Translations under genes and position numbers: made by a program
Shown here: positions 1 to 7,989 of the stretch, one piece after another
How the letters are laid out: each line of letters starts with the position of its first letter
Position numbering within the stretch: position 1 is the stretch's first letter
The notes under the pieces: model-generated
What the model saw: the letters and a program-made list of their open reading frames with translations, nothing else
Database searches by the model: none
What the model was told of the DNA's origin: nothing
Assembly (NCBI RefSeq): GCF_013201685.1
Contig: NZ_CP053844.1
Span: 2,103,962-2,167,961, forward strand
Direction of reading: 5' to 3'
Origin: Campylobacter geochelonis
Lineage (GTDB): Bacteria > Campylobacterota > Campylobacteria > Campylobacterales > Campylobacteraceae
Length of the DNA: 64,000 nucleotides

Positions 1-90
1 TACAGCTACTGGATTTTCTTTAAATTTGCTAAGCAAATTTCCATCGCCTTTTAGCGAAGATATCATATTTGTCAGTGCGTTTATATCCAT
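1..90 (-). CDS. partial unknown protein, N-terminal 30 residues
   Basis: An open frame starts with ATG at base 90 and runs off the left edge. It reads MDINALTNMISSLKGDGN and continues LLSKFKENPVAV. An AAAGG ribosome-binding site lies just upstream, and the start is 2 bases past the stop of the YegP-like gene, so the two are probably co-transcribed. I do not recognise the family; too little is present to assign a function. Confidence 0.55.
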   Translation of the reverse strand, partial: MDINALTNMISSLKGDGNLLSKFKENPVAV

Positions 91-91
91 A

Positions 92-457
92 TTATGCCTT
101 TTGAATTTGTGCTCTATAAGCCTCTTTAGCTATGAGTTCTATGACTTTAAGACAGTCCTCTTTTGCTTTAAAATCTTCGCTAACTGCGACTATTTGACCA
201 TTGCTTGCTTTAAGCCTAAACCTAAATCCACCAGCTTTATCTTGGTAAACTTCAAATTTAGGATTTGACAGCTGGGCTTTTTCTTCTATAGTCAAGTCAT
301 CAACCTTATGCAAAGATGCATTTTTCTTAACGCTTTCGATACCGTTTTGACAGCCATTCAAGCTTTTGTAAACTTGAGAGGTGCAAACTACATGAGTGTT
401 AATTTCAAGGTCGAATTTAACACCATCTTTTGCCGATTTTATGATAAATCTAGACAT
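92..457 (-). CDS. YegP/DUF1508-like protein with two repeats
   Basis: The protein has 121 residues and looks like two DUF1508 (YegP, UPF0339) repeats. The second is clear: 'FEVYQDKAGGFRFRLKASNG' followed by 'IVAVSEDFKAKEDCLKVIELI'. The first repeat (residues 3-50) is more diverged: its GFRFR part is lost, but 'VVCTSQVYKSLNGCQNGIES' remains. The molecular function of the family is not established. A good ribosome-binding site (AAAAGGAG) precedes the ATG. The gene heads a short minus-strand unit with the partial gene at the left edge. Confidence 0.85.
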   Translation of the reverse strand: MSRFIIKSAKDGVKFDLEINTHVVCTSQVYKSLNGCQNGIESVKKNASLHKVDDLTIEEKAQLSNPKFEVYQDKAGGFRFRLKASNGQIVAVSEDFKAKEDCLKVIELIAKEAYRAQIQKA

Positions 458-601
458 ATCTACTCCTTTTAAAGAATTTAACTATATTCTAACTACTTTT
501 AGCTTAATCTTTTCATATTTTAATTATTTTAGAAAAATATATTTAAAAATAATTTATTAAAAATTTTAGTTAAATTTAGCCAAAGTGCCTATAATTCTAC
601 C

Positions 602-657
602 AACTGAAATAAAAACCTCCTTTTTGTATATCCGCTTCTTTTGAGGCGGATTTTTTT
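602..657 (+). ncRNA. candidate 56-nt small RNA with its own promoter and terminator
   Basis: A perfect -10 box TATAAT lies at 590-595, putting a start near 602. The transcript would run through an unstructured C/U stretch (CCTCCTTTTT, 616-625) into an intrinsic terminator: a 9-bp stem (630-638 with 643-651), a TTTT loop and seven T. No reading frame fits inside. The CCUCCUUUUU stretch is complementary to Shine-Dalgarno sequences (AAGGAGG), as in C/U-rich regulators such as H. pylori RepG. Alternatively it is a premature terminator in the leader of the downstream gene (start 702). Inference only. Confidence 0.5.
630..657 (+). terminator. strong intrinsic terminator
   Basis: ATCCGCTTC pairs with GAGGCGGAT around a TTTT loop, followed by a T-run at 651-657. 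It reads on the plus strand, although no plus-strand gene lies upstream, which is the main argument for the small RNA call. Confidence 0.8.
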
Positions 658-701
658 ATGCCCGAAATTTATGCTAAAATATCTAAAAAATTGGATAAAA
701 G

Positions 702-1166
702 ATGAAATTTAAAAAACTAGCTATCTATCTTCTTGGCGCTTTATCTGTGGTTTTAATCGTGCTTGTTATTTTTGTTAAAAAAGATAGCGCTTATGTTGCT
801 AAAAGCCCTATTTTAAAGGATTTAGAACCGTTGGTTTGCGATTTAAATAGACAAATTTGCACAAAAGAATTCTCTGGCAAAAAAATCAGTTTTGAAATCT
901 CTCCAAAGCCCATAACTGCGATGCAAAAGCATATTATTAAGATAAAAGGCTTGGATTTAAACTCAAAAGATTTGGAAGTCGTTTTTAGCGGCGTTAATAT
1001 GTATATGGGAGATATCACTTCTAGTTTGAAAAAAAACGGCGATGAGCTTGATGGCGTTTTTGTTCTAAGTATGTGTAGTATGCACTCTATGCGTTATAAA
1101 GCTGAGATTTTTGATAAGAAAAAAAGCACTGGAATTTATATAGAATTTGATTTAAAACAGCACTAA
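702..1166 (+). CDS. membrane-anchored periplasmic hypothetical protein
   Basis: The protein has 154 residues. Residues 5-26 form one hydrophobic segment (signal anchor); the rest is predicted periplasmic. It carries a Cys pair (VCDLNRQIC, about residues 46-52) and later 'SGVNMYMGDITSSLKKNG' and 'VLSMCSMHSM'. This spacing of C..C, 'P.. MQ' and 'M.MG' resembles small conserved hypotheticals found beside copper/Sco-type genes in other proteobacteria; that link is from memory of the pattern and is weak. The Met/Cys/His content would suit metal binding. The gene stands alone. Confidence 0.75.
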   Translation: MKFKKLAIYLLGALSVVLIVLVIFVKKDSAYVAKSPILKDLEPLVCDLNRQICTKEFSGKKISFEISPKPITAMQKHIIKIKGLDLNSKDLEVVFSGVNMYMGDITSSLKKNGDELDGVFVLSMCSMHSMRYKAEIFDKKKSTGIYIEFDLKQH

Positions 1167-1619
1167 ATTTGCTTTAAAGGTGATTTTGTGTAGTTGGTTG
1201 AAATTTTTTGATAAAGAGAGAAATTTGTTAAATTTGCTTGAACAAATTTTGTATTGAAACGCTTTTCCTTTAAGTAAAACTACTCTACTATCTGCAATTT
1301 TGCTTGAACAAATTTTATATCAAAACTTTGCAAAGTAGCTTATATAGTTTTTCTACGCATTTGAAGCTGGAGTTGTTAGCTTTACTTTGCAAATTTTGTT
1401 TAAGAATTTTGTATTAAAAATTTGCACGAGCGTTACAGCAAAAACTTAGCCATATCGATTTTTTAAACTATATTTTGTATTATAGACTCAAATGTTACGA
1501 TAGGATAGTCATAATTTTTACTTATTTTATTTAAATAAATTTTGTATTGCATAATCAACCACCACTTAAAACTTACCAAATTTTCTTTTAAATTTATAGC
1601 CATTTAAAAATAGCCAAAT
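1167..1619. other. gene-free spacer with short repeated words
   Basis: No coding frame is supported. The 18-base word TTTGCTTGAACAAATTTT occurs at about 1233-1250 and 1299-1316; it contains the small inverted repeat AAATTTG..CAAATTT. The word AATTTTGTATT recurs near 1246, 1406 and 1537. This may be decayed intergenic repeat sequence; I see no gene remnant. Confidence 0.4.
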
Positions 1620-2087
1620 TTATCTTAGATAATCAATCAGCCTTTTTGTAATACCGCTGAATTTAAGTATCTTATGCCCTGAGTTTTGGCTTGAAAACTC
1701 CTGTGCGTCGCTAAGCTTTGCAAATGGTATCAAATCATCGCCTCTTATGCTTACTATGCGACTGCCAAAAACGTAAAAAGCCTCGCTAGCATCGATTAAA
1801 TCGCCACTTTTATAATCACTCACATACATCGCTTTCATCTTTGAAGCATATTTGTGCGAGTTTTCATAGAAGTGTTGCATCATCACTTTTACCGAGCCAA
1901 AAACAACTTTTTTACCATTTTTTAGTTCTAAAACCGCTATCCATTTTGGATATTTTCTCATATCGACAAAGGTCTGGGCGCAGGTTAAATTCACATCTTT
2001 TAGCCACATTTTTTTTACATCACCACTGATAGAATTCGCACTCAAACCCAAAATACACATAATCATAATCAAAAAAACTCTCATCAT
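1620..2087 (-). CDS. second NosL-family protein
   Basis: The protein has 155 residues with a signal peptide (about 1-18). The NosL-like core is clear: 'FVDMRKYPKWIAVLELKNGK' then 'VVFGSVKVMMQHFYEN', 'SEAFYVFGSRI' and 'LIPFAKLSDAQEFSSQNSG'. NosL-type proteins deliver copper during NosZ maturation. Unlike the NosL at 2920-3537, it lacks a lipobox and the CxxCxM motif; one Cys (about residue 36) sits before FVDMRKYP. It is the last gene of the nos operon, 5 bases after nosY. The true start could be the second Met. It may be a divergent copy with a distinct chaperone role. Confidence 0.8.
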   Translation of the reverse strand: MMRVFLIMIMCILGLSANSISGDVKKMWLKDVNLTCAQTFVDMRKYPKWIAVLELKNGKKVVFGSVKVMMQHFYENSHKYASKMKAMYVSDYKSGDLIDASEAFYVFGSRIVSIRGDDLIPFAKLSDAQEFSSQNSGHKILKFSGITKRLIDYLR

Positions 2088-2092
2088 CTCTC

Positions 2093-2920
2093 CTAAGCCA
2101 AATCTTTTTTACAAAAAACGACAAATCCCAAAACTAAACACAAAATTCCAAGAAAAATCGGATAAACATGCGCAAAAATCAAGAAATTCACACGCCCAAA
2201 AGTATCTAGTATAAAATACGCCGCAGGCCCGATAACAGCAAGTGCTGGGTCAAAAAGTCCGATGGCTGCGATTCTAAAAACTTCAATCGGATTTGCCAAA
2301 GCCACAGCAAAGATAATGTTTTGATCTACTTGATACTTCATCAAAATAGCGATTAAAAGTAGGTCTAAAAATGCCAAAGCCACAAGCCAGACAAAAAACG
2401 CCAAAGCAAGGGCGATTTCAGCAGTTTTTGCCAAGCTAGAGATTAAAAACGCAATGCCAAGAAACGAAACGCAAAGACAAAATAATAGCCCGCTATACAG
2501 CAAAAACAGCTCCCATGGCACATTTACGCCTTTTATAACTCCCCAAATCACAGCTAAAACAAGCGATAAAAACACCGGCACAAAAATTCCAAAAAGCCTA
2601 CCAAGCGCCTTACCAAAATAATACTCTCGTAAATTTATAGGAAAGCTTAGCAAGTATTCAAGCACGTTTGATTCTTTATCTTGAAGTATCGCTCTAACCG
2701 TACTTACAAGGATAAAAATAGGTAAAATTATAATACAAACTTGTATAAAAAGTAAAAGCAAACGAGAAAGCCCACTAAAGCCCAAAACGCGCGAGTTTGT
2801 AACACCACTTATAAAAAATGCTGCCACAAGCCCACCAAAAATCAAAAGATAAATCAAAAACCACTTCGAGCGAAACGACTCTTTGATATCTAAAAATGCT
2901 ATTAAAATCGTGTTTTTCAT
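2093..2920 (-). CDS. nosY: NosY, ABC transporter permease of the nos system
   Basis: The protein has 275 residues and about six membrane segments, of the ABC-2 type. With NosF it forms the transporter that, together with NosD, supports assembly of the NosZ Cu-S (CuZ) centre, presumably by supplying sulfur. Its start codon overlaps the nosL stop by one base, and it precedes the second nosL-like gene by 5 bases. The sequence 'DKESNVLEYLLSFPINLREY' fits NosY-type permeases. Confidence 0.93.
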   Translation of the reverse strand: MKNTILIAFLDIKESFRSKWFLIYLLIFGGLVAAFFISGVTNSRVLGFSGLSRLLLLFIQVCIIILPIFILVSTVRAILQDKESNVLEYLLSFPINLREYYFGKALGRLFGIFVPVFLSLVLAVIWGVIKGVNVPWELFLLYSGLLFCLCVSFLGIAFLISSLAKTAEIALALAFFVWLVALAFLDLLLIAILMKYQVDQNIIFAVALANPIEVFRIAAIGLFDPALAVIGPAAYFILDTFGRVNFLIFAHVYPIFLGILCLVLGFVVFCKKDLA

Positions 2921-3537
2921 CAGTGCGCCTCGTGTTTGCTTTGGTTTTTAAGCGTTTCATTTTCATCTTTTTGGCTACTGTTTTTTGTATCGTTTATATG
3001 TTTGGGCGTTAAATTTTCATCTGCATTTTCAAGCGTTTTGCCATGCGCTTTGTCTTTAGACTCAAGCGCTTTATCGTGCATATAATGTTTTGCTTTATGC
3101 ATTTCGTGACTGTGTGGTTTGGTGGAAATTAAATTTATAACTTCACTAAATTTATAAACTTTTTTACCGTTGTTTTGCTCCTTTTTAAAAGCAGCAAATC
3201 CATAGTTCATCGGCGTTAAAAACCCGCCATACCAAAATCCATCTTTAGCGTTAAAAAACTCGCCACTGCTTGCGTCTGCTACGTAAATTTTAGCATTTTC
3301 AAGCTCTATTTTTTGGTTTTTGCTCCACTCAATCAAACAACCAATATCATCAAAATAGTAGTGTTTATCAGCGACTAAAGCATCAACTGCGTAAAGTTTA
3401 TCGCTAATTAACATCTTGCAATGCTCGCAAACATCGCGGTCAAAGTGGATATTTCCAAACTCTTTTTTCTCATCACATCCAACAACTCCAAATGCTATAA
3501 CAATCGCTAAAATCGCTATCTTAAACAACTTTTTCAT
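2920..3537 (-). CDS. nosL: NosL copper-binding lipoprotein with His-rich tail
   Basis: The protein has 205 residues. A lipoprotein signal ends at Cys21 (FGVVGC). The family's copper site CEHCKM follows at about residue 37-42. The NosL domain ends near residue 135; the remaining 70 residues are a charged tail rich in His, Lys and Asp (HSHEMHKAKHYMHDK), which could bind extra metal. NosL supplies Cu(I) to NosZ in the periplasm. The start lies inside nosF (17-base overlap). In Wolinella nosL ends the cluster; here it sits between nosF and nosY. Confidence 0.92.
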   Translation of the reverse strand: MKKLFKIAILAIVIAFGVVGCDEKKEFGNIHFDRDVCEHCKMLISDKLYAVDALVADKHYYFDDIGCLIEWSKNQKIELENAKIYVADASSGEFFNAKDGFWYGGFLTPMNYGFAAFKKEQNNGKKVYKFSEVINLISTKPHSHEMHKAKHYMHDKALESKDKAHGKTLENADENLTPKHINDTKNSSQKDENETLKNQSKHEAH

Positions 3538-4159
3538 CTTTAACCACCTTTGCTAAGTCCATTTCTATAACTCTGTTTATCAAACCACCCATCTCACTAA
3601 CTCTATGAGAGATAAAAACCGCCGTTTTGCCCTGCGAGTTAGCTAGTAACTCTTTAAATATCTCGCGCGCTTTTGGGTCTAAATTCGCCGTTGGCTCATC
3701 AAACATCAAGATACTACAATCCCTTGCATAAGCGATTGCAATGAGAAATTTCTGCTTCATACCGCCTGAGAGTTTAAAAAACGGCTTGTTTAAATTCGCC
3801 TTTAAATTAAACTCTAAAAACTTTGAAAACTCATCTATCTTTGTTGGCGAAATTTCACAACTTTTTGTAACAAACTCAACCATTTCTGACAATGTTAGCT
3901 TAATCGGAGGTGGAGTTTGTGGGACAAAGGCTATGTTTTTTAAAGCTTTTTTTCTATCTTTTAGTGGATTTATGCCATTGATTTTAACGCTTCCAGTATT
4001 TGGCAAATACTCGCCTAAAATGCTTTTCATCAACGTGCTTTTTCCTGCGCCATTTTGCCCTATTATCAAAGATTTTTCACCTTTTTTAAAGTGTAAATTT
4101 ATATCATCAAGTGCTATTTGTTCGCCAAATTTTTTAGTTAAATTTGTTATTTCTATCAT
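3521..4159 (-). CDS. nosF: NosF, ABC transporter ATPase
   Basis: The 212-residue cytoplasmic ATPase has Walker A GQNGAGKST (about residues 34-42), signature LSGGMKQK, Walker B ILMFDEP and an H-loop FISHR. It is shorter than the usual 300 residues of clade I NosF, as in other campylobacteria. It energises NosY for NosZ cofactor assembly. It starts 8 bases after nosH and overlaps nosL. Confidence 0.94.
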   Translation of the reverse strand: MIEITNLTKKFGEQIALDDINLHFKKGEKSLIIGQNGAGKSTLMKSILGEYLPNTGSVKINGINPLKDRKKALKNIAFVPQTPPPIKLTLSEMVEFVTKSCEISPTKIDEFSKFLEFNLKANLNKPFFKLSGGMKQKFLIAIAYARDCSILMFDEPTANLDPKAREIFKELLANSQGKTAVFISHRVSEMGGLINRVIEMDLAKVVKDEKVV

Positions 4160-4167
4160 TTTTTTCC

Positions 4168-5070
4168 TTAGACCATTCGTTTTAAAAGGTTATCAAATTT
4201 AAGCGCATCATGATGACACACATCAACGCACCTTCCACAAAGTGTGCAGTCAATCCCGCTGATTCTAAATTTCTTTTGCTCTTTTGAAATGGCGCTATTT
4301 TTCTTAGTTAGCTCAAGTATATCGCCCACAAAACAGACATCAACGCAAACACCACAGTGATCACACCTATCTTTATCCCACTGAATTTTTGTAAAACTAG
4401 GTTTTGAAACAAGCAAAGAATACGTCGTTCCAACCGGACAAAAACAAGCACACCAAACCCTTCTTGCAAAAAACAGCTCCACTAAAAACACAGCCACAAG
4501 CCACAAAATAGCTAAACTAAAGCCATAGATTATAAATCGTGATAAAATTCCAACAACATTTATAACCTCAAAAACCAAATATCCGCTAAAATAGCTACTT
4601 GCTAAAAACAAAACCCAAAAAACATATCTTGAAATTCTTGTAAATTTACGTTTTTTTATGATGTTTTTAGCGATTAATTTTGCATTGATTTTCTCGCCAA
4701 TCTCGCTTATAAGCCCATACGGACAGATCCAACCACAAAACGCTCGTCCACCAAAAATAAGGTAAAAAAACAAAATGCTTACTGCGCCGATGATTAAATT
4801 TAACTCAACTTTTCCAAACGCTCCAAGCACTTCAAGCACGATAAATGGGTCACTTAAGTGAAATCCAAAAGCCCTTGAGCCGCTTATGCTTCCTTCTAAA
4901 ATTTGGATATCAACATGGTATGAAAACCAAAACAAAAGATGCACTAAAATTATAGTAAAAAAGCGATAAGCTCGGATTGATAGGCGTTTTGTGCCATTTT
5001 TAGAAGTGATTATAAGAGTTGAGAAAAAGCTCGTATCTTTTAGCGTGGCTCTTGTTTTATAACTATCCAT
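4168..5070 (-). CDS. nosH: NosH, membrane polyferredoxin (NapH-like)
   Basis: The protein has 300 residues and four to five membrane segments. It has the NapH-type motifs CGWICPYG (about residue 115) and CACFCPVG, then two [4Fe-4S] motifs, CDHCGVCVDVC and CTLCGRCVDVC, near the C-terminus. NosG and NosH are thought to form a menaquinol dehydrogenase feeding electrons to NosC1/C2 and NosZ in organisms without NosR. It begins directly after the nosC2 stop. Confidence 0.94.
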   Translation of the reverse strand: MDSYKTRATLKDTSFFSTLIITSKNGTKRLSIRAYRFFTIILVHLLFWFSYHVDIQILEGSISGSRAFGFHLSDPFIVLEVLGAFGKVELNLIIGAVSILFFYLIFGGRAFCGWICPYGLISEIGEKINAKLIAKNIIKKRKFTRISRYVFWVLFLASSYFSGYLVFEVINVVGILSRFIIYGFSLAILWLVAVFLVELFFARRVWCACFCPVGTTYSLLVSKPSFTKIQWDKDRCDHCGVCVDVCFVGDILELTKKNSAISKEQKKFRISGIDCTLCGRCVDVCHHDALKFDNLLKRMV

Positions 5071-5496
5071 CTACTTTTTTAACTCCGAAATTTCACCAGC
5101 AAGTGCGCTTAAATTTACATCATTTATATTTTGCAAAACTCCAGCCATCAGTGTGTTTGGATACTTGCCTGCTTTATAATCTTTTAGCCTTGCTAAAATT
5201 TCATCTTTGCTTTTTCCAGCAATCGATGGCGCGATAACTCCACGCGCATCATCGCCATGACAAGGCGCGCAACTTACAAGATAAAGTTTGCTTGTTTGTT
5301 TTGCTTTTACGCTTTGTTTTAGCTCTTTGATTTTTTTGATATCATCTTTTTCTTGCAAAACAATCTCTTTTTTAGGCTCTAAATTTGGCTTTTTTGGTTG
5401 CGTTTTTGGCATGCTTTGACTAGAAGTTTGCGAAGTTATCATAAAAATCATAAGCGCTATTATACAAACGCAAATTCCAACAACTACTTTTTTCAT
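5071..5496 (-). CDS. nosC2: NosC2, membrane-anchored monohaem cytochrome c
   Basis: The protein has 141 residues: an N-terminal anchor (about 4-22), a charged linker, and one haem site CAPCH (about residue 76) with a candidate axial Met in 'NTLMAGVL'. It probably relays electrons from NosGH to the cytochrome domain of NosZ in the periplasm. Its ATG overlaps the nosC1 stop by 4 bases. Confidence 0.9.
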   Translation of the reverse strand: MKKVVVGICVCIIALMIFMITSQTSSQSMPKTQPKKPNLEPKKEIVLQEKDDIKKIKELKQSVKAKQTSKLYLVSCAPCHGDDARGVIAPSIAGKSKDEILARLKDYKAGKYPNTLMAGVLQNINDVNLSALAGEISELKK

Positions 5497-6059
5497 TCTA
5501 ACTCCTTAAATTGCTTGTTAAACTCATAAATTTCATCAGCTAAATTTGAAATCTCCTCATCGCTCATCTTGCTTATAAGTTCATACATCAAAACGTTTTT
5601 TTGGGTTTTGCTTTGGTATTTTTTTATCATTTTGACTATCTCTTTATCTGTTTTATCAAGCAAAGATGGTCCTATTATGCCATTTGCGTAGTCGTTATGA
5701 CAGGCTGAACATTTAAGGATAAAATTTGGGCTTAGCCGTTTTTTTAGCAAATCTAAATTTATATTTTTATAAGGTGATTTTAGCCTTGCATAAGCGATGA
5801 TTTCGCGTGTGGTTTCGTTGTTTTCGTTATTTATATTAAACTGCACTTTTCGCTCGCCATCGATGTTATAAACTATAAATTTATCATCATTTTTTATCTT
5901 TTCATCGCCTTTTTTAATGACAATTTTTGCCTTTTGCGGCTCGTTTTGTTCAAGCGAGTTTTGATTTTTAAAGCTTGTATTTTGCTCTGTTTTTTGCTCT
6001 TTTTTCTCGCACGAAGCTAAAAGCAAAGCCAAAATCATCATAAAAACTATCTTTTTCAT
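5493..6059 (-). CDS. nosC1: NosC1, lipoprotein monohaem cytochrome c
   Basis: The protein has 188 residues with a lipobox (LLLASC, Cys17) and a Lys/Glu/Asn-rich linker before one haem site, CSACHND (about residue 116), followed by 'GPSLLDKTDKEIV' and 'NVLMYEL', where Met is a plausible sixth ligand. Role as for NosC2. It overlaps nosG by 4 bases and nosC2 by 4 bases. The C1/C2 assignment follows the Wolinella gene order. Confidence 0.88.
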   Translation of the reverse strand: MKKIVFMMILALLLASCEKKEQKTEQNTSFKNQNSLEQNEPQKAKIVIKKGDEKIKNDDKFIVYNIDGERKVQFNINNENNETTREIIAYARLKSPYKNINLDLLKKRLSPNFILKCSACHNDYANGIIGPSLLDKTDKEIVKMIKKYQSKTQKNVLMYELISKMSDEEISNLADEIYEFNKQFKELE

Positions 6060-6781
6060 ATATTATCTCCATAAATTTTACTATATGTAGCTTGTGGCAC
6101 AATCTCTATAATTTGCGCCGGACATACCTCAGCGCAAACCCCACAGCCAACGCAAGCTTCTTTTATAAGTGGTGCTTTTTTATCATCTAAATTTATCATT
6201 TCGATCGCTTTAAAACTTTCTGGATGTGGACATAAACTAGCGCACAAATCGCACTTTTCTCCAACTTTACTTTTTATCTTTTCTACCACATCTTTTTCTT
6301 TTTGATTATGCGTTTTATATGAGATTAAATTTAGCACATCACTTTGTTTTAGCCTCTTTTTTTTAAAACTAAGACAAGAATTAAGCTCTGTTATAACCGC
6401 AACGCCCATTTTAACATCGCTTACTAGCGTTGTATCATGACTTAGCGCTCCACTTGGACAAGAAAGCACACAAGGGAAAAGATCGCACAGATAACAGCCT
6501 CTTTCGTTTGCATTTATATATGGCGTAGCGATACCAAATCCATCTGTTATATCTGCGATTTTAAGACAGTAATATGGGCATACTTGAACGCATTGTCCAC
6601 ACTTTATACAGGAGCTTAAAAACTCTTTTGGGTTTAAAGCTCCAGGAGGGCGTAAAAACAAATTTTTTGTTTTTTTATCTTTTGCTTGCAAATTTAGACT
6701 TAAATTTGTAAACAAAATCGCCGATGAGAGTAAAAAAAATCGCTTTTTTAATTTAACTTTTTTCTCTTTTATAGCTTTCAT
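6056..6781 (-). CDS. nosG: NosG, periplasmic polyferredoxin (NapG-like)
   Basis: The protein has 241 residues with an N-terminal export segment (about 13-34) and four Cys clusters: CIKCGQCVQVCPYYC, CYLCDLFPCVLSC, CDLCASLC and CVGCGVCAEVCP. This is the NapG pattern of four [4Fe-4S] clusters. With NosH it would pass menaquinol electrons into the periplasm. It overlaps nosD and nosC1 by 4 bases each, so translation is coupled. Confidence 0.93.
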   Translation of the reverse strand: MKAIKEKKVKLKKRFFLLSSAILFTNLSLNLQAKDKKTKNLFLRPPGALNPKEFLSSCIKCGQCVQVCPYYCLKIADITDGFGIATPYINANERGCYLCDLFPCVLSCPSGALSHDTTLVSDVKMGVAVITELNSCLSFKKKRLKQSDVLNLISYKTHNQKEKDVVEKIKSKVGEKCDLCASLCPHPESFKAIEMINLDDKKAPLIKEACVGCGVCAEVCPAQIIEIVPQATYSKIYGDNI

Positions 6782-7989
6782 TTTATCTCTCGCATTCTTG
6801 GCATATCATCACTTAAAAGCAAACTAGGCTCTGAAAATGGCGCGAGTTTTGCTAAAAAATTTAACAAGCCCATAACGCTTGAGCCGTAAAAAAACTGCAC
6901 CGCTTTGTTTTGTTGCCAAAGCTTATCTGCGTAAACGTAGTTTTTATAAGCGATATCGCCAAAACCATCTTTATCTCTATCCATTCCCTCATAATCATCA
7001 AAGTAGTTTTGACTCCACTGATTTAACTCAAGCTTTGAGCCTAAAGTATCGTTGTTGGCTACTTCCATGTTGCCTTTAAAGGTGTTATTTGTAAAAATGC
7101 TTTTGTGCTGCGTGGCGTGAAACTGGATACCAACTGTGTTATAAGCGACAATGTTTGAGTCAAATAAATTTGTAGTATCTGGCTGAAATGGCGACTGATC
7201 TAGGTAAAATCCACGCGCATTATACATAAGAGTGTTGTTATAGAATTTAAAATCGCTCGTATCTTTCATACCAATGCCTACGCCAAAAGCGCCGATTGAG
7301 TTTTTTACCGTGTTATTTCTAACGGTTGAGCCTTTTGAAAACATAAAAAATATCCCAACAGAGTTGTTTTCAAAGATATTATCCTCTACTAAATTCGCAC
7401 CCGCATACATAAAGTGCAAAGAATACCTGCAATTTGTGCTGTAGTTTTTAGATATTGTGTTGTTACTAGAATACCACAGCACGATATCTCTTGCGTTTGT
7501 TACTCGGTTTTGTTTTATAACGCCACTATGGCTATACCAAAGCCTAAGCGCATCGCCTCTTAAACCAAGAGCTGCTGGGCGTGAAGAGATGGTGTTTTTC
7601 ACAACTACGGCTTCTTGAGTCTGTTTTAAGTCAATCCCAAAAAGAACATCTTTTATGATATTATTTTCTATAACGATGTGATTAGCATTTATCGCATTTA
7701 TCCCAGCGTCAAGGTTTTCGTGTGAGCTACCGCTGTTTTGGATGGTGAGATTTTTTATGATAACATTTGGCGAAGTGATTGTTATAACGCTTCCAACTCC
7801 GTTTGCATCGATAATCGCTTTGTTATCAACTCCGTTTATTGTGATTGCTTTATTTATTAAAATTCCACCCTTATAAACACCATTTGATAGTTCGATTATA
7901 TCGCCATTTTGGGCATTGTCAATGGCATCTTGAAGCTCACTAGCAAAGGCGTTTAGCAAAATCAGCAAAAAAAGGCTAAATTTTTTCAT
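6778..7989 (-). CDS. nosD: NosD, periplasmic copper-site maturation protein
   Basis: The protein has 403 residues with a signal peptide (1-16) and a right-handed beta-helix of repeated 'NTI..N' rungs (about 40-330), the CASH/NosD fold. The family signatures 'YSSNNTISKN' and 'RYSLHFMYAGANLVEDN' are visible. NosD works with NosFY in building the NosZ copper-sulfide centre. It overlaps nosB and nosG by 4 bases. Confidence 0.94.
   Translation of the reverse strand: MKKFSLFLLILLNAFASELQDAIDNAQNGDIIELSNGVYKGGILINKAITINGVDNKAIIDANGVGSVITITSPNVIIKNLTIQNSGSSHENLDAGINAINANHIVIENNIIKDVLFGIDLKQTQEAVVVKNTISSRPAALGLRGDALRLWYSHSGVIKQNRVTNARDIVLWYSSNNTISKNYSTNCRYSLHFMYAGANLVEDNIFENNSVGIFFMFSKGSTVRNNTVKNSIGAFGVGIGMKDTSDFKFYNNTLMYNARGFYLDQSPFQPDTTNLFDSNIVAYNTVGIQFHATQHKSIFTNNTFKGNMEVANNDTLGSKLELNQWSQNYFDDYEGMDRDKDGFGDIAYKNYVYADKLWQQNKAVQFFYGSSVMGLLNFLAKLAPFSEPSLLLSDDMPRMREIK

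Noticed and set aside
1228..1420. A structured repeat family left of the nos operon
   Set aside because: Only one 18-base word recurs exactly; the other similarities are AAATTT-type words expected in DNA of this composition.
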